This document shows positions 47,999 through 57,217 of a stretch of DNA of 64,000 nt, one piece after another (positions within the stretch are counted from its first letter, which is position 1; the number at the start of each line of letters is the position of its first letter). Made by a program: the position numbers and the translations under genes. The stretch comes from Marichromatium gracile (GTDB lineage Bacteria; Pseudomonadota; Gammaproteobacteria; Chromatiales; Chromatiaceae): NCBI RefSeq assembly GCF_004343155.1, contig NZ_SMDC01000007.1, forward strand, positions 1 to 64,000, given 5' to 3'. The notes beneath the pieces are model-generated. The model made no database searches and was not told the DNA's origin. It saw only the letters and a list, made by a program, of their open reading frames with translations.

Positions 47999-49137
47999 CG
48001 GATGCACGCTATCTGGTACTGAGCGAGCTGTTCATGCCCACCAAGGGGGGCACGGCGGTGTGGTTCGCCGAGGTCTATCGCCGACTCGGTGGCGCCGGGA
48101 CCCATATCGTCACCGCGCGGGTGCCGGGCGACGCGGACTACGACCGCACCCAGCCCAACAGCGTCCATCGGGTGACGATGCGCGAGTCGCGCTGGCTGCG
48201 CCCGGCCTCGCTGCCGCGCTATCTGGGGCTGTTGCGCGGCGGTCTGGCGGCGATCGCGCGCGCGCGTTTCAGCGCCGTGCACGCCGGTCGGGTGCTGCCC
48301 GAGGGGCTGGTCGCCTGGCTGCTGGCGCGACTGATCCGCCGCCCGCTGGTGGTCTACGCCCACGGCGAGGAGATCACCACCTGGTCGCGCTATCCGCGTC
48401 GGCTGTGGGCGATGCGCTGGGTCTATCGTCGCGCCGAGCGGGTGGTGGCCAACAGCGACTTCACCCGCGAGCGCCTGCTCGAGCTGGGGGTGCGCCCGGC
48501 GCGCATCCGGCTGATCCACCCCGGGGTCGACCTGGCGCGCTTCCACACCGCGATCGACGCCAGCCCGGAGCGCGCCGAGCTGGGGCTCGGCGAGGGCGCG
48601 CGGCTGATCCTCTCGGTCGGGCGGCTGAGTCGGCGCAAGGGCTTCGATCGGGTGATCGAGGCGCTGCCCGCGCTGCGCGCGCAGGGGCTCGACGTCCATT
48701 ACGCGGTGATCGGCATCGGCGAGGACCAGCACTATCTGGAGACGCTCGCCGCGCGTCACGGCTGCGCCGAGCGCGTCCATCTGCTCGGTCACGTCGCCCC
48801 CGAGGCGCTGCCGTGCTGGTACGCCGCGGCCGATCTGTTCGCCATGCCCAACCGCGAGATCGACGGCGACACCGAGGGCTTCGGCATGGTCTTTCTCGAG
48901 GCCGCCGCCTGCGGTACGCCTTCACTCGCCGGGCGCGCCGGTGGCACCGGTGCGGCGGTGCTCGACGGCGAGACCGGCCTCAGGGTCGAGGGCGCCGACG
49001 CCGAGGCGGTGAGCGCCGCGTTGGCGCGGTTGCTCGGCGATCCGCTGTTGCTCGCGCGCATGGGCGAGGCGGCCGCCGCCCGCGCCCATGCCGCGTTCTC
49101 CTGGGAGCGGGTCGCCGAGCTGACCCGGACACTGTGA
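47995..49137 (+). CDS. Glycosyltransferase, GT4 family
   Basis: The 380-residue protein shows a complete GT4 pattern: N-terminal LSELFMPTKGGTAVWFAEVYRRL, central RIRLIHPGVDLARF, phosphate-binding ILSVGRLSRRKGFDRVIEAL and the catalytic-loop segment EGFGMVFLEAAACGTPSLAGRAGG. Its sugar and acceptor are unknown. The ATG at 47995 overlaps the preceding stop by 4 bp, and the next gene starts on the last base of its stop codon. Confidence 0.9.
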   Translation: MTDARYLVLSELFMPTKGGTAVWFAEVYRRLGGAGTHIVTARVPGDADYDRTQPNSVHRVTMRESRWLRPASLPRYLGLLRGGLAAIARARFSAVHAGRVLPEGLVAWLLARLIRRPLVVYAHGEEITTWSRYPRRLWAMRWVYRRAERVVANSDFTRERLLELGVRPARIRLIHPGVDLARFHTAIDASPERAELGLGEGARLILSVGRLSRRKGFDRVIEALPALRAQGLDVHYAVIGIGEDQHYLETLAARHGCAERVHLLGHVAPEALPCWYAAADLFAMPNREIDGDTEGFGMVFLEAAACGTPSLAGRAGGTGAAVLDGETGLRVEGADAEAVSAALARLLGDPLLLARMGEAAAARAHAAFSWERVAELTRTL

Positions 49138-50540
49138 TGATCAAGACACCCGCAGCACTCTCGCGCCGACTGGTCTATCCGCTCCAGGAACGGCTGCTGG
49201 GACGCCCGACCTTCGCCATGCTCGACGAGCTGGAGCAGAGCCAGTGGTTGTCGCGCGAGGCCATCGAGACCTTGCAGCGGCGCCGGCTCGCGCGGCTGCT
49301 CGGCATCGCCAATGGCCACTGTCCCTGGCATGCCGAGCGGCTGGCGGCGGTCGGTCTCGGCACGGTCGATGCCGCCACCGAGCTCACCCCCGAGGACCTC
49401 GCGCGCATCCCGACGATGGACAGGCGCGATGCCCAGCTCGCCGGCGAGCGGATGCGCTGGAGCGGGGTGCCGGGCGGGGCGCAGCCCTACAACACCGGCG
49501 GGTCGAGCGGTACGCCGCTGCGTTTCGTGTTCGGTCGCGCGCGTCAGGCCGCCGACGCGGCGGGGCGGATGCGGGCGCGACGCTGGTGGGGGGTGGAGGT
49601 CGGCGACCCCGAGGTCTATCTCTGGGGCGCGCCGGTCGAACTCTCGCGGACCGATCACGTCAAGCAGCTGCGCGATCGTCTGCTCAACCAGCTGGTGCTC
49701 GACGCCTTCGCCATGTCGACGGCCAACATGGACCGTTATCTCGTCGCGCTCGAGCGTTTCGACCCGGCCTGTATCTACGGCTATGCCAGCAGCCTGGCGC
49801 TGCTCGCCGAGCATGCCCGGGCGCGGCGTCGCATCCCCCGGTTGCGCGCCCTGCGGGTGGTCTGCGCCACCGGTGAGCCGCTCTATCCGCATCAGCGTGA
49901 TATCATACGCGACGTGTTCGGCGTGCCCGTGGCCAACGAGTTCGGCAGTCGCGATATCGGCTTCACCGCGCACCAGACGCCCGCCGGTCAGCTGTTGCTG
50001 CTGAGCGAGGGGCTGATCCTCGAGGTGCTCGACGATGCCGGGCGCGCGGTGGCCCCGGGCGAGGCGGGCGAGGCGGTGATCACCGGGCTCTGCTCCGAGG
50101 CCCAGCCCTTCATCCGCTACCGCACCGGCGATCGGGTGCGGTTGAGCGCCGAACCCTGCCGCGCCGGGCGCGGGCTGCACGTGATCGACGCGGTGCTGGG
50201 GCGCTCGACCGACTTCGTGGTCAAGCCCGACGGCACGGTGATGCACGCCCTGGCGGTGATCTACATCCTGCGCGCGGTCGAGGGGGTGGCCGAGTTCAAG
50301 GTCATCCAGCACGCGCTCGATGTCATCGAGGTCCAGCTGGTGACCAACGCGCGCTGGCGCGAGGCCTCGCGCCAGACCATCCTCGCCGCCTTCGCCGAGC
50401 GGCTCGGCGCGACGGTGCGGGTCGATATCGAGCAGGTCGCAGCGATCGCCCCGGAGGCCTCGGGCAAGCATCGCTATGTCGTCAGTCGGGTCTCGCCGCC
50501 GTTCGGTGGGGCCGTGGAGAATGAGGAGTCCAGTCGATGA
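49137..50540 (+). CDS. PaaK/CapK-like adenylate-forming enzyme
   Basis: The 467-residue protein resembles phenylacetate-CoA ligase (PaaK) relatives found in capsule clusters (CapK type). The ATP loop YNTGGSSGTPLRF (111-123), the second motif NEFGSRDIGFTAHQ and the hinge YRTGDRVRL are present. It should activate a carboxylic acid as acyl-adenylate, perhaps to modify a sugar, but the acid is unknown. It starts on the last base of the preceding stop (TGATG) and ends overlapping the next gene by 4 bp. Confidence 0.82.
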   Translation: MIKTPAALSRRLVYPLQERLLGRPTFAMLDELEQSQWLSREAIETLQRRRLARLLGIANGHCPWHAERLAAVGLGTVDAATELTPEDLARIPTMDRRDAQLAGERMRWSGVPGGAQPYNTGGSSGTPLRFVFGRARQAADAAGRMRARRWWGVEVGDPEVYLWGAPVELSRTDHVKQLRDRLLNQLVLDAFAMSTANMDRYLVALERFDPACIYGYASSLALLAEHARARRRIPRLRALRVVCATGEPLYPHQRDIIRDVFGVPVANEFGSRDIGFTAHQTPAGQLLLLSEGLILEVLDDAGRAVAPGEAGEAVITGLCSEAQPFIRYRTGDRVRLSAEPCRAGRGLHVIDAVLGRSTDFVVKPDGTVMHALAVIYILRAVEGVAEFKVIQHALDVIEVQLVTNARWREASRQTILAAFAERLGATVRVDIEQVAAIAPEASGKHRYVVSRVSPPFGGAVENEESSR

Positions 50541-51757
50541 CATCCCCGCTCACCCTGCTGGGGCTGCCCAGGCGTTACCGGTTGTGGCGCCCGACCCATC
50601 TGCGCCTGATCGCCGCCGATCTGCTGCGCCCCGCCGCCCAGTCCCCGCGCGACCGGCGCGCGCACCTGAGCGCGGCGATCGACTGGCTGTGCCGCGCCCA
50701 GGACCGACGCGACGGGTGCGCCGACGCCGGCGGGGTCTCGGCCGGGTGGAGCTTCGAGGACGGCTGGCTGCCGAGCTATCCCGAGACCAGCGGCTATATC
50801 GTCGAGACCCTGCTCGCCGCCGCGCGGGTGCTCGATCGCCCCGAGCTGACCGCGCGCGCCGGGCGCATCCTCGACTGGGAGCTGGGGCTGCAGTTGCCCG
50901 ACGGCGCCTTCCCCGGACACTTCGGCGAGCCCGGCAGCACCCCGGTGATCTTCAACACCGGCCAGATCATGCACGGCCTGCTCGCCGGTCATCAGCAGCT
51001 CGGTCGCGACGACTGTCTCGCCGCGGCGGTGCGCGCGGCGCACTGGATGGTCGCGCGTCAGGACCCCGACGGCTGCTGGCGGCGCAGCGTGCACAACGCC
51101 ATCCCCCACGTCTACAACACCCGCGCCGCCTGGGCGTTGCTGCGCACCGGACTGGCCAGCGGCGAGCCGGGGCTGGTCGAGGCGGCGCTGGCCAACCTGC
51201 GCTGGGCGCGCTCGCAGGCGAGCCCCAGCGGCTGGTGGCGCGAGAACGCCTTCCGTCGCGGCGAGGCGCCCTTCACCCACAACATCGCCTATGCCATGCG
51301 CGGCCTGCTCGAGGGCGGGGTGCTCGCGGGCGACCCCGAGCTGGTCGAGTCGGCGGCCTGCGCGGCACGGGCGCTGGTGCGCGCGCAGCGTGCCGACGGC
51401 TGGATCGCCGGCGCCTTCGCCGAGGACTGGCGACCGGCGGCGCGCTACAGCTGTCTGACCGGGGTCGCGCAGATCGTGCTCAACTGGCAGCGGCTCGAGC
51501 AGCTCGGGGTCGTCGGCGCGTGGCGCGAACCGATCGAGCGCTCGCTGGGGTTCCTCGCGCGCAACCAGCGTCTGCGCGGCGACGGCGCACCGGACGACGG
51601 CGCGCTGGCAGGCTCGCTGCCGATTTGGGGTCGCTATTCGCGCTTCGAGTACCCCAACTGGGCGACCAAGTTCCTCGCCGATGCGCTGATCATGGCCTGC
51701 TCCGACGAGGTCGTGCCGCCGCTGCCCGAGCGCGCGTCGGTGGAGGCCGGGGCATGA
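50537..51757 (+). CDS. Alpha/alpha-toroid repeat protein (prenyltransferase/squalene-cyclase-like repeats)
   Basis: The 406-residue protein consists of helical repeats with recurring DG-aromatic turns (LPDGAFPGHF, DPDGCWRR, SPSGWWREN, RADGWIAGAF) spaced by about 50-60 residues. This is the pattern of alpha/alpha-barrel proteins related to squalene-cyclase repeats or glycan lyases. It has no signal peptide. A catalytic role is not evident. It lies between an adenylating enzyme and a formyltransferase with 4-bp overlaps on both sides, so the three probably act together. Confidence 0.68.
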   Translation: MTSPLTLLGLPRRYRLWRPTHLRLIAADLLRPAAQSPRDRRAHLSAAIDWLCRAQDRRDGCADAGGVSAGWSFEDGWLPSYPETSGYIVETLLAAARVLDRPELTARAGRILDWELGLQLPDGAFPGHFGEPGSTPVIFNTGQIMHGLLAGHQQLGRDDCLAAAVRAAHWMVARQDPDGCWRRSVHNAIPHVYNTRAAWALLRTGLASGEPGLVEAALANLRWARSQASPSGWWRENAFRRGEAPFTHNIAYAMRGLLEGGVLAGDPELVESAACAARALVRAQRADGWIAGAFAEDWRPAARYSCLTGVAQIVLNWQRLEQLGVVGAWREPIERSLGFLARNQRLRGDGAPDDGALAGSLPIWGRYSRFEYPNWATKFLADALIMACSDEVVPPLPERASVEAGA

Positions 51758-52566
51758 GCGGGCCGCGCGTCATGGTGCTCTGCGGGCGCTCGCCGCGCCA
51801 CCTCCACCTGGCCAACCGGCTGTGCGCCTGCGCCGAGGTCTGCGCCGTGGTCCACGAGGCGCCGACCCAGTGGACGCGCGAGAAGCTGCTGCGCAACCTG
51901 CGCCCGGCGGTGGTCGGGCGCAAGGCGTGGCGCTGGCTGCGCGATCGTCGTCGTTACAGCGGCAACCCCGAGGCGCGCTTCTTCTTCGGCGAGGCCGCGC
52001 CGGCGCTCGCGCGGCCCGAGCTGGCGCACGAGGTGCCGAGCGTCAGCGACCCGGCGCTGCTCGCGCTCGCCGAGCGGCTGTCACCCGAGCTGATCTGTGT
52101 CTTCGGCACCAGCCTGATCCGTGGTCCGTTGCTCGAACGCTACCCGCTGATCAATCTCCACGGCGGGCTCTCGCCCGAGTATCGCGGCGCCGACTGTACC
52201 TTCTGGGCGCTGCACAACGGCGAGCCCGAGCAGGTCGGCTGCACCCTGCACTTCATCGACCAGGGGATCGACACCGGACGGTTGATCGCCCATGTCAGCC
52301 CCGAGGTCCGTCCCGACGACGACGAGCTGACGCTGTTCTGGCGCGGGGTGCGCGACAGCGCCGAGGTCTATTGCGAGGCGCTCTCGCGCTGGCGCGCCGG
52401 TACCCTGCCGGGGGCGGTGCAGCCGGGGCGGGGGCGGCTCTATCAGGTGCGCGACCGCAGCTGGAGGGCCGAGCGCGCGCTGGCGCGACGCCTGGCGCGC
52501 GCGCCGCTGCCGGCGTTGCCGGCGCGGGTGCGCTGGTTCGAGGCCGCCGCGCCCAGTGAACAATGA
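51754..52566 (+). CDS. Formyltransferase family protein (candidate sugar N-formyltransferase)
   Basis: The 270-residue protein has the formyltransferase catalytic set: Asn and His in LINLHGGLSPEYRGADC and Asp in IDQGIDTGRLI. It lacks the C-terminal tRNA-binding domain of Fmt, so a small-molecule substrate such as an amino sugar is more likely. The donor would be 10-formyl-tetrahydrofolate. It is the third member of the tight PaaK-like/toroid/formyltransferase set. Its ATG overlaps the previous stop by 4 bp. Confidence 0.8.
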   Translation: MSGPRVMVLCGRSPRHLHLANRLCACAEVCAVVHEAPTQWTREKLLRNLRPAVVGRKAWRWLRDRRRYSGNPEARFFFGEAAPALARPELAHEVPSVSDPALLALAERLSPELICVFGTSLIRGPLLERYPLINLHGGLSPEYRGADCTFWALHNGEPEQVGCTLHFIDQGIDTGRLIAHVSPEVRPDDDELTLFWRGVRDSAEVYCEALSRWRAGTLPGAVQPGRGRLYQVRDRSWRAERALARRLARAPLPALPARVRWFEAAAPSEQ

Positions 52567-52573
52567 GGATGTC

Positions 52574-53002
52574 ATGAAGAGGATCGATCAGGTGAGCGAG
52601 ACGAGTCGGGATCGGGCCGCGGCGCTGCTCGGCGCAGGGCTGCTGTTGCTCGGCGCCGTGCTGCTGGCGCCGTCCCCGGTGCGCGCTGCCGAGCCGACGG
52701 CGCTGGAGATCGTGATGTTGCCGCCCTATTGCCAGGCGCGACTGAGCGGTGATCGGGCGGCGATGGAGCAGTGGAGTGCGGCGCTCGGCAAGGAGGTCCA
52801 TCTGCACATCCACCACTATTGTTACGGCTTGGTCTACGTCAATCGCGCCAACCAGACCTTTGAGCAGCGCAAGCGGCGCTATCTGCTCAATCAGGCGATC
52901 AGTGAGTTCGACTATGTGCTCAAGCGCTGGCCGCCGACCTCGACGCTCTATGCCGAGGCCCAGGGGCAGAAGGCGCTGGCGCAGATGCTGGAGCAGCCAT
53001 GA
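52574..53002 (+). CDS. Exported small protein, TPR-like, unknown
   Basis: The 142-residue protein has a signal peptide (hydrophobic about 18-36, cleavage near PVRAAEP). A helical mature part includes LHIHHYCYGLVYVNRANQTFEQRKRRYLLNQAI-type sequence, which resembles one or two TPR-like helix pairs. Two cysteines (in PPYCQA and HHYCYG) could form a disulfide. The ATG at 52574 gives a proper n-region; an in-frame GTG six codons earlier is possible. It overlaps the exporter permease gene by 4 bp, which suggests a periplasmic role in glycan export. Confidence 0.65.
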   Translation: MKRIDQVSETSRDRAAALLGAGLLLLGAVLLAPSPVRAAEPTALEIVMLPPYCQARLSGDRAAMEQWSAALGKEVHLHIHHYCYGLVYVNRANQTFEQRKRRYLLNQAISEFDYVLKRWPPTSTLYAEAQGQKALAQMLEQP

Positions 53003-53853
53003 GCGAGACGGCGGGGCATCCTGGAGCGCAGGCACGGGTGTCGGTATGGCGCGAACTCTACGCCTATCGCGAGCTGATGCTGACCCTCGCCTGGAAGAAC
53101 GTCATCGTGCGCTACAAGCAGGCCTATCTCGGTCTGGTGTGGGCGGTGCTCAAGCCGTTGCTGCTGATGCTGATCTTCAGCGTGGTCAAGGGGTTCGTCG
53201 GCATCGAGACCGGCGGCATCCCCTATCCGGTACTCGCCTTCGCCGCACTGATGCCCTGGATCCTGTTCCAGGAGTCGGCCTCCGAGGGGGTCAACAGCGT
53301 GGTCGGCAACGCCGCGCTGATCCGCAAGATCTACTTCCCGCGCGAGATCTTCCCGATCACCGCGACCCTGACCAAGCTCATCGAGCTGCTGATCAGCTTC
53401 GCCATCCTCGCCGCGCTGATGGCCTACTATCAGATGGCCCCGACCTGGCAGGTGCTGTGGGTGCCGCTGATCATCGCCTATACCCTGCTCGCGGCACTGA
53501 TCATCAGCCTGGTCGGCTCGGCGATCAACGTCTACTACCGCGACATCGGGGTGGCGCTGCCGGTGTTGCTGCAGATCGCGATGTATCTCTCGCCGGTGAT
53601 CTATCCGCTGTCGCTGGTCAAGCAGCGTCTGCTCGAGGACCAGGCCGCCGGGGCCTGGTCGGACTGGCTCTACCTGATCTACACCCTCAATCCGCTGGCC
53701 GGGATCATCGACGCCTTCCAGCGCACCATGCTCCACGGCCAGGCCCCCGACCTCGCCAGCCTGTGGCCGGGCATGCTGCTGACGGCGCTGCTGCTGCCGC
53801 TCTCCTACCGGCTGTTCAAGCGCGCCGAGTCGCGCTTCGCCGACGTGATCTGA
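52999..53853 (+). CDS. wzm: ABC-2 type polysaccharide export permease (Wzm-like)
   Basis: The 284-residue protein has the six-helix ABC-2 permease topology. The N-terminal YRELMLTLAWKNVIVRYKQAYLGLVWAVLKPL and the C-terminal YTLNPLAGIIDAFQRTMLHG are typical of polysaccharide and polyol-phosphate exporters (Wzm/KpsM/TagG). It would move a lipid-linked glycan across the inner membrane. No ATP-binding partner (Wzt) is adjacent or elsewhere in the window, which is unusual because the two genes normally sit side by side. Confidence 0.88.
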   Translation: MSETAGHPGAQARVSVWRELYAYRELMLTLAWKNVIVRYKQAYLGLVWAVLKPLLLMLIFSVVKGFVGIETGGIPYPVLAFAALMPWILFQESASEGVNSVVGNAALIRKIYFPREIFPITATLTKLIELLISFAILAALMAYYQMAPTWQVLWVPLIIAYTLLAALIISLVGSAINVYYRDIGVALPVLLQIAMYLSPVIYPLSLVKQRLLEDQAAGAWSDWLYLIYTLNPLAGIIDAFQRTMLHGQAPDLASLWPGMLLTALLLPLSYRLFKRAESRFADVI

Positions 53854-53983
53854 GCCATGCAGGTCCCTCAGGTCATCACCCGGCACCCATCCCGCGCGCG
53901 CCCCGAGCGGCGCGGCGCGGGGCACTCCCTTGCCATCCAGGCGCCGCGGCACGGCCGCGGCGCGGACGACCCCGTGGACCCAC

Positions 53984-55042
53984 ATGGCCATCTACTATCT
54001 CTGTCCTGAGCACCGCCACCCGGTCGGTGGCGTGCGGGTGATCTATCGCCATGTCGACATCCTCAACGCCCACGGCATCCCGGCCTACGTGGTGCATCGC
54101 ACCCCGGGTTTCCGCACCGACTGGTTCGACAACGACACCGCCATCGTCTACTGGCGCGAGACCCGCGTCGAGCGCCTGCTGGCGCGGCTGCGCCGTCGGC
54201 TGTTCCCGGAGGCGGTGATCGAGCTGCCGATCCGTGGCGGGCGCGCCGCGAGGATCGGCGCCGGGGACATCCTGGTGGTGCCGGAGATCTACGGCCCGGA
54301 CCTGGCCGCCGCCCAGGGGCGCGGTATCCCCAAGGTGGTGCTCAACCAGAACTGCTATCTCACCTTCAACGGTTATTCGCTCGATCCGGAGCGGCGCATC
54401 ACCCCCTACCAGCACCCCGACGTGCTGGCGACCCTGGTCAACTCGGAGGACGGTGAGGACTATCTCCGCCATGCCTTCCCCGCGCTCGCGCTGCACCGCT
54501 TCCGCCTCTCGATCGACCCCGAGCGCTTCGCCTATCGCGGCGAGAAGCGACGCCAGCTCTGCTTCTCCTGCATCAAGAACCGCGCCGACGCGATGCAGGT
54601 GATCAACATCCTCAAGTTCCGCGACGCGCTGCGCGGTTTCGAGGTGGTGCCCTTCATCAACCGGCCACAGCACGAGGTGGCGCGGATCTACCAGGACTCG
54701 GCGCTGTTCCTGAGCTTCGGCTATCCCGAGGGCTTCGGTCTGCCGGCGGCCGAGGCGATGGCCTGCGGCTGCGTGGTGGTCGGGTTCCACGGCGGCGGCG
54801 GGCGCGAGTTCTTCCGCCCCGAGTTCTCCTATCCGATCGAGCAGGGCGACATCCTCGGCTTCGCCCGCACCGTCGAGCGGGTGATCGAGGGGCTCGACCG
54901 CGACCCCGAGACCTTCGCCGCCAAGGGGCGCGCGGCCTCCGAGTTCATCCATGCGCACTACGCCCCGGAGCGTGAGGGCGCCGAGGTGCTCGGCGCCTGG
55001 CGCGCGATCCTCGAGCACGCCGGACAGGTGGGCGGGGCATGA
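53984..55042 (+). CDS. Glycosyltransferase (GT4-like)
   Basis: The 352-residue protein begins AIYYLCPEHRHPVGGVRVIYRHVDIL, a glycine-rich acceptor loop. Its C-terminal domain has SFGYPEGFGLPAAEAMACGCVVVGFHGGGGREF, with the EGFGLPxxEAM signature of GT4-type enzymes. The donor and acceptor are unknown. A 130-bp gap separates it from the permease gene, so it may start a new message. The ATG was chosen because homology begins there. Confidence 0.83.
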   Translation: MAIYYLCPEHRHPVGGVRVIYRHVDILNAHGIPAYVVHRTPGFRTDWFDNDTAIVYWRETRVERLLARLRRRLFPEAVIELPIRGGRAARIGAGDILVVPEIYGPDLAAAQGRGIPKVVLNQNCYLTFNGYSLDPERRITPYQHPDVLATLVNSEDGEDYLRHAFPALALHRFRLSIDPERFAYRGEKRRQLCFSCIKNRADAMQVINILKFRDALRGFEVVPFINRPQHEVARIYQDSALFLSFGYPEGFGLPAAEAMACGCVVVGFHGGGGREFFRPEFSYPIEQGDILGFARTVERVIEGLDRDPETFAAKGRAASEFIHAHYAPEREGAEVLGAWRAILEHAGQVGGA

Positions 55043-55159
55043 GTCGTCGCGTCGGCGTGCGCCGCGCGACCTGTAATCCGCGTCCGTGGTGACGGGCGCC
55101 AAGGAGTCGATGACGATGAGGCCAGCAAGCAGCACCGAGCGATGCCGGGGGCGGGCGCG

Positions 55160-56236
55160 ATGAAGGCGCGGATGATCGCCTTCCATCTGCCGCAGTTCCA
55201 CCCGACCCCGGAGAACGACGCCTGGTGGGGCAAGGGGTTCACCGAGTGGACCAATGTCGCCCGCGCCGCGCGGCTCTACCCCGACCACTACCAGCCGCAC
55301 GTGCCCGCCGACCTCGGCTTCTACGACCTGCGTCTGCCCGAGGCGCGCCAGGCCCAGGCCGATCTGGCCCGAGCCCACGGCATCGAGGGCTTCTGCTACT
55401 ACCACTATTGGTTCGGTGGGCGGCGCATCCTCGAGCGCCCGGTCGAGGCCATCCTCGCCTCCGGCGAGCCCGACTTCCCCTTCTGTCTGTGCTGGGCGAA
55501 CCACAGCTGGAACACCGCCTGGCAGGGCACCGACTCGACCCTGATCGAGCAGGTCTATCCCGGCTGGGACGACCATGCCGCGCACTTCGACTGGCTGTTG
55601 CGCGCCTTCACCGATCCGCGCTATCTCAAGGTCGACGGCAAGCCGATCTTCGTCATCTACAAGCCCGACCTGATCCCCGACGTCGCCGCGGTGATCGCCT
55701 TCTGGCGCCAGCGTGCCGAGCGCGCCGGGCTGCCTGGGCTGCACCTGATCGGGGTGTCGCACCGCAGCGAGCGCTGGGACCCGCGCGAACGCGGTCTCGA
55801 CGCCTCGACCATGCAGGTGCTGCCGCAGCGCGACGGACGCATCCCGCGGCGCTATCTCGGGCTCAAGCTGCGCCTGGCGCTGCGCGGCAACCGTCACCAG
55901 CTGACCATCTGGGACTACGAGGAGATGCGCCCGAGCCTGCTGCGCAGCCGTCCCGCGCCCTGGCGCGACTATCCGCTGGTGCTGCCCAACTGGGACAACA
56001 CGCCGCGCTCCGGCATGCGCGGTCTGGTGCTCCACGGGGCGACCCCGGAGCGCTTCCGCCCGCACCTGCGCGAGGCCATCGCGCGGGTCGCCGAGCATCC
56101 GCCAGAGGAACGCATCGTCTTCCTCAAGGCCTGGAACGAATGGGCCGAGGGCAACCACGTGGAACCCGACCAGCGCTTCGGTACCGGCTGGCTTGAGGTG
56201 ATCCGCGAGGAGCTCGCGGCGCCGTCCGCGACCTGA
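55160..56236 (+). CDS. WbsX family protein (GH99-like glycan enzyme)
   Basis: The 358-residue protein matches the WbsX family, found in O-antigen and capsule clusters. The start AFHLPQFHPTPENDAWWGKGFTEWTNV, the central GFCYYHYWFGGRRIL and WANHSWN, and the end FLKAWNEWAEGNHVEPD are diagnostic. The fold resembles GH99-type barrels, and members are annotated as glycosyltransferases or hydrolases without firm biochemistry. An ATG six codons upstream (55142) is an alternative. A 117-bp gap precedes it. Confidence 0.87.
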   Translation: MKARMIAFHLPQFHPTPENDAWWGKGFTEWTNVARAARLYPDHYQPHVPADLGFYDLRLPEARQAQADLARAHGIEGFCYYHYWFGGRRILERPVEAILASGEPDFPFCLCWANHSWNTAWQGTDSTLIEQVYPGWDDHAAHFDWLLRAFTDPRYLKVDGKPIFVIYKPDLIPDVAAVIAFWRQRAERAGLPGLHLIGVSHRSERWDPRERGLDASTMQVLPQRDGRIPRRYLGLKLRLALRGNRHQLTIWDYEEMRPSLLRSRPAPWRDYPLVLPNWDNTPRSGMRGLVLHGATPERFRPHLREAIARVAEHPPEERIVFLKAWNEWAEGNHVEPDQRFGTGWLEVIREELAAPSAT

Positions 56237-56260
56237 ACCCCGACCCTGGAGCCCCGAGCG

Positions 56261-57217
56261 ATGCAGCCGAACGCGCCTGACGGCATCTCCGTGATCATGC
56301 CCTGCTACAACTGCGCGCGCTTCGTCGCCGAGGCGGTCGACAGCGTGCTCGCCCAGACCCACCCGGCGGTGGAGCTGATCGTGGTCGACGACGGCTCGAG
56401 CGATGACTCGCTGCGCATCCTCGAGGGCTATGGGGCGCGCATCCGGTTGCTGCGCCAGCCCAATCGCGGCCCCTATGTGGCGCGCAACCTCGCCCTGCGT
56501 CATGCCGAGGGGCGTTATCTGGCCTTTCTCGACGCCGATGACTGGTGGCTGCCGGAGACCCTGGAGCGGCTCCATCGCGCGCTGCGCGAGGCCGAGGCGG
56601 ATATCGCCTACTGCGGCTGGCAGAACGTCGGCGAGGGGATACGCGCCGCGCCCCATGTGCCGCCCGAGCGGGATCGTCGCGCGCTGCTCGAGCACGCGGT
56701 GCGCAGCTGCCCCTGGCCGATCCATGGCGTGCTGGTGCGGAGCGCACTGGTGCAGGGGGTCGGCGGTTTCTCCGAGCGCCGTCGTACCGCGATGGACTAC
56801 GACCTGTGGCTGCGTCTGCTGGGACTCACCGACCGGGTGGTGCGGGTACCCGAGGTGCTCGCCTTCTATCGCTGGCACGACAGCGGCCAGATCTCCGCAG
56901 TGAAGTGGCGTCAGGTGCTCGATGCCTGGGAGGTGCAGCGACGCTTCGTCGCCGAGCACCCGGGGCTGCTCGACTGGATCCCGGCGCGCCGGTTGCGCGC
57001 GCTGATCGACGATCAGTTGCGCGACCAGGCCTATCGCGCACTGTGGCGGCGCGATCTGGTCTCGGCGCAGCGGCTGTTCCGCCATGCCTTGCGGGTCGGT
57101 GCGCTGGGGCGCGGCGATATTGTCCATGCCCTCGGCGCGCTGCTGCCCGGTTCGCTTTATCGTGCCCTGATCGGGGCGCGTGACCGGGGGCAGCCGGCGC
57201 CCGGGGGTGAGTCGTGA
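56261..57217 (+). CDS. Glycosyltransferase, GT2 family
   Basis: The 318-residue protein has the GT-A fold signature: ISVIMPCYNCARFVAEAVDSVLAQTHP at the N-terminus, VVDDGSSDDS for nucleotide binding and the metal motif FLDADDWW near residue 88. The later RTAMDYDLWLRLLG segment carries the acceptor-side acidic residues. It adds an unidentified sugar. Its stop overlaps the GTG of the deacetylase gene by 4 bp. Confidence 0.9.
   Translation: MQPNAPDGISVIMPCYNCARFVAEAVDSVLAQTHPAVELIVVDDGSSDDSLRILEGYGARIRLLRQPNRGPYVARNLALRHAEGRYLAFLDADDWWLPETLERLHRALREAEADIAYCGWQNVGEGIRAAPHVPPERDRRALLEHAVRSCPWPIHGVLVRSALVQGVGGFSERRRTAMDYDLWLRLLGLTDRVVRVPEVLAFYRWHDSGQISAVKWRQVLDAWEVQRRFVAEHPGLLDWIPARRLRALIDDQLRDQAYRALWRRDLVSAQRLFRHALRVGALGRGDIVHALGALLPGSLYRALIGARDRGQPAPGGES

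Noticed and set aside
53876-57127. Very long minus-strand open frame (over 1000 codons) opposite the glycosyltransferase genes
   Set aside because: It is antisense to several clear genes, and its residues are His/Arg/Gly/Ala rich without domains. High GC makes such frames common. The same applies to long antisense frames at 16310-19129, 34984-37989 and 39317-42463.
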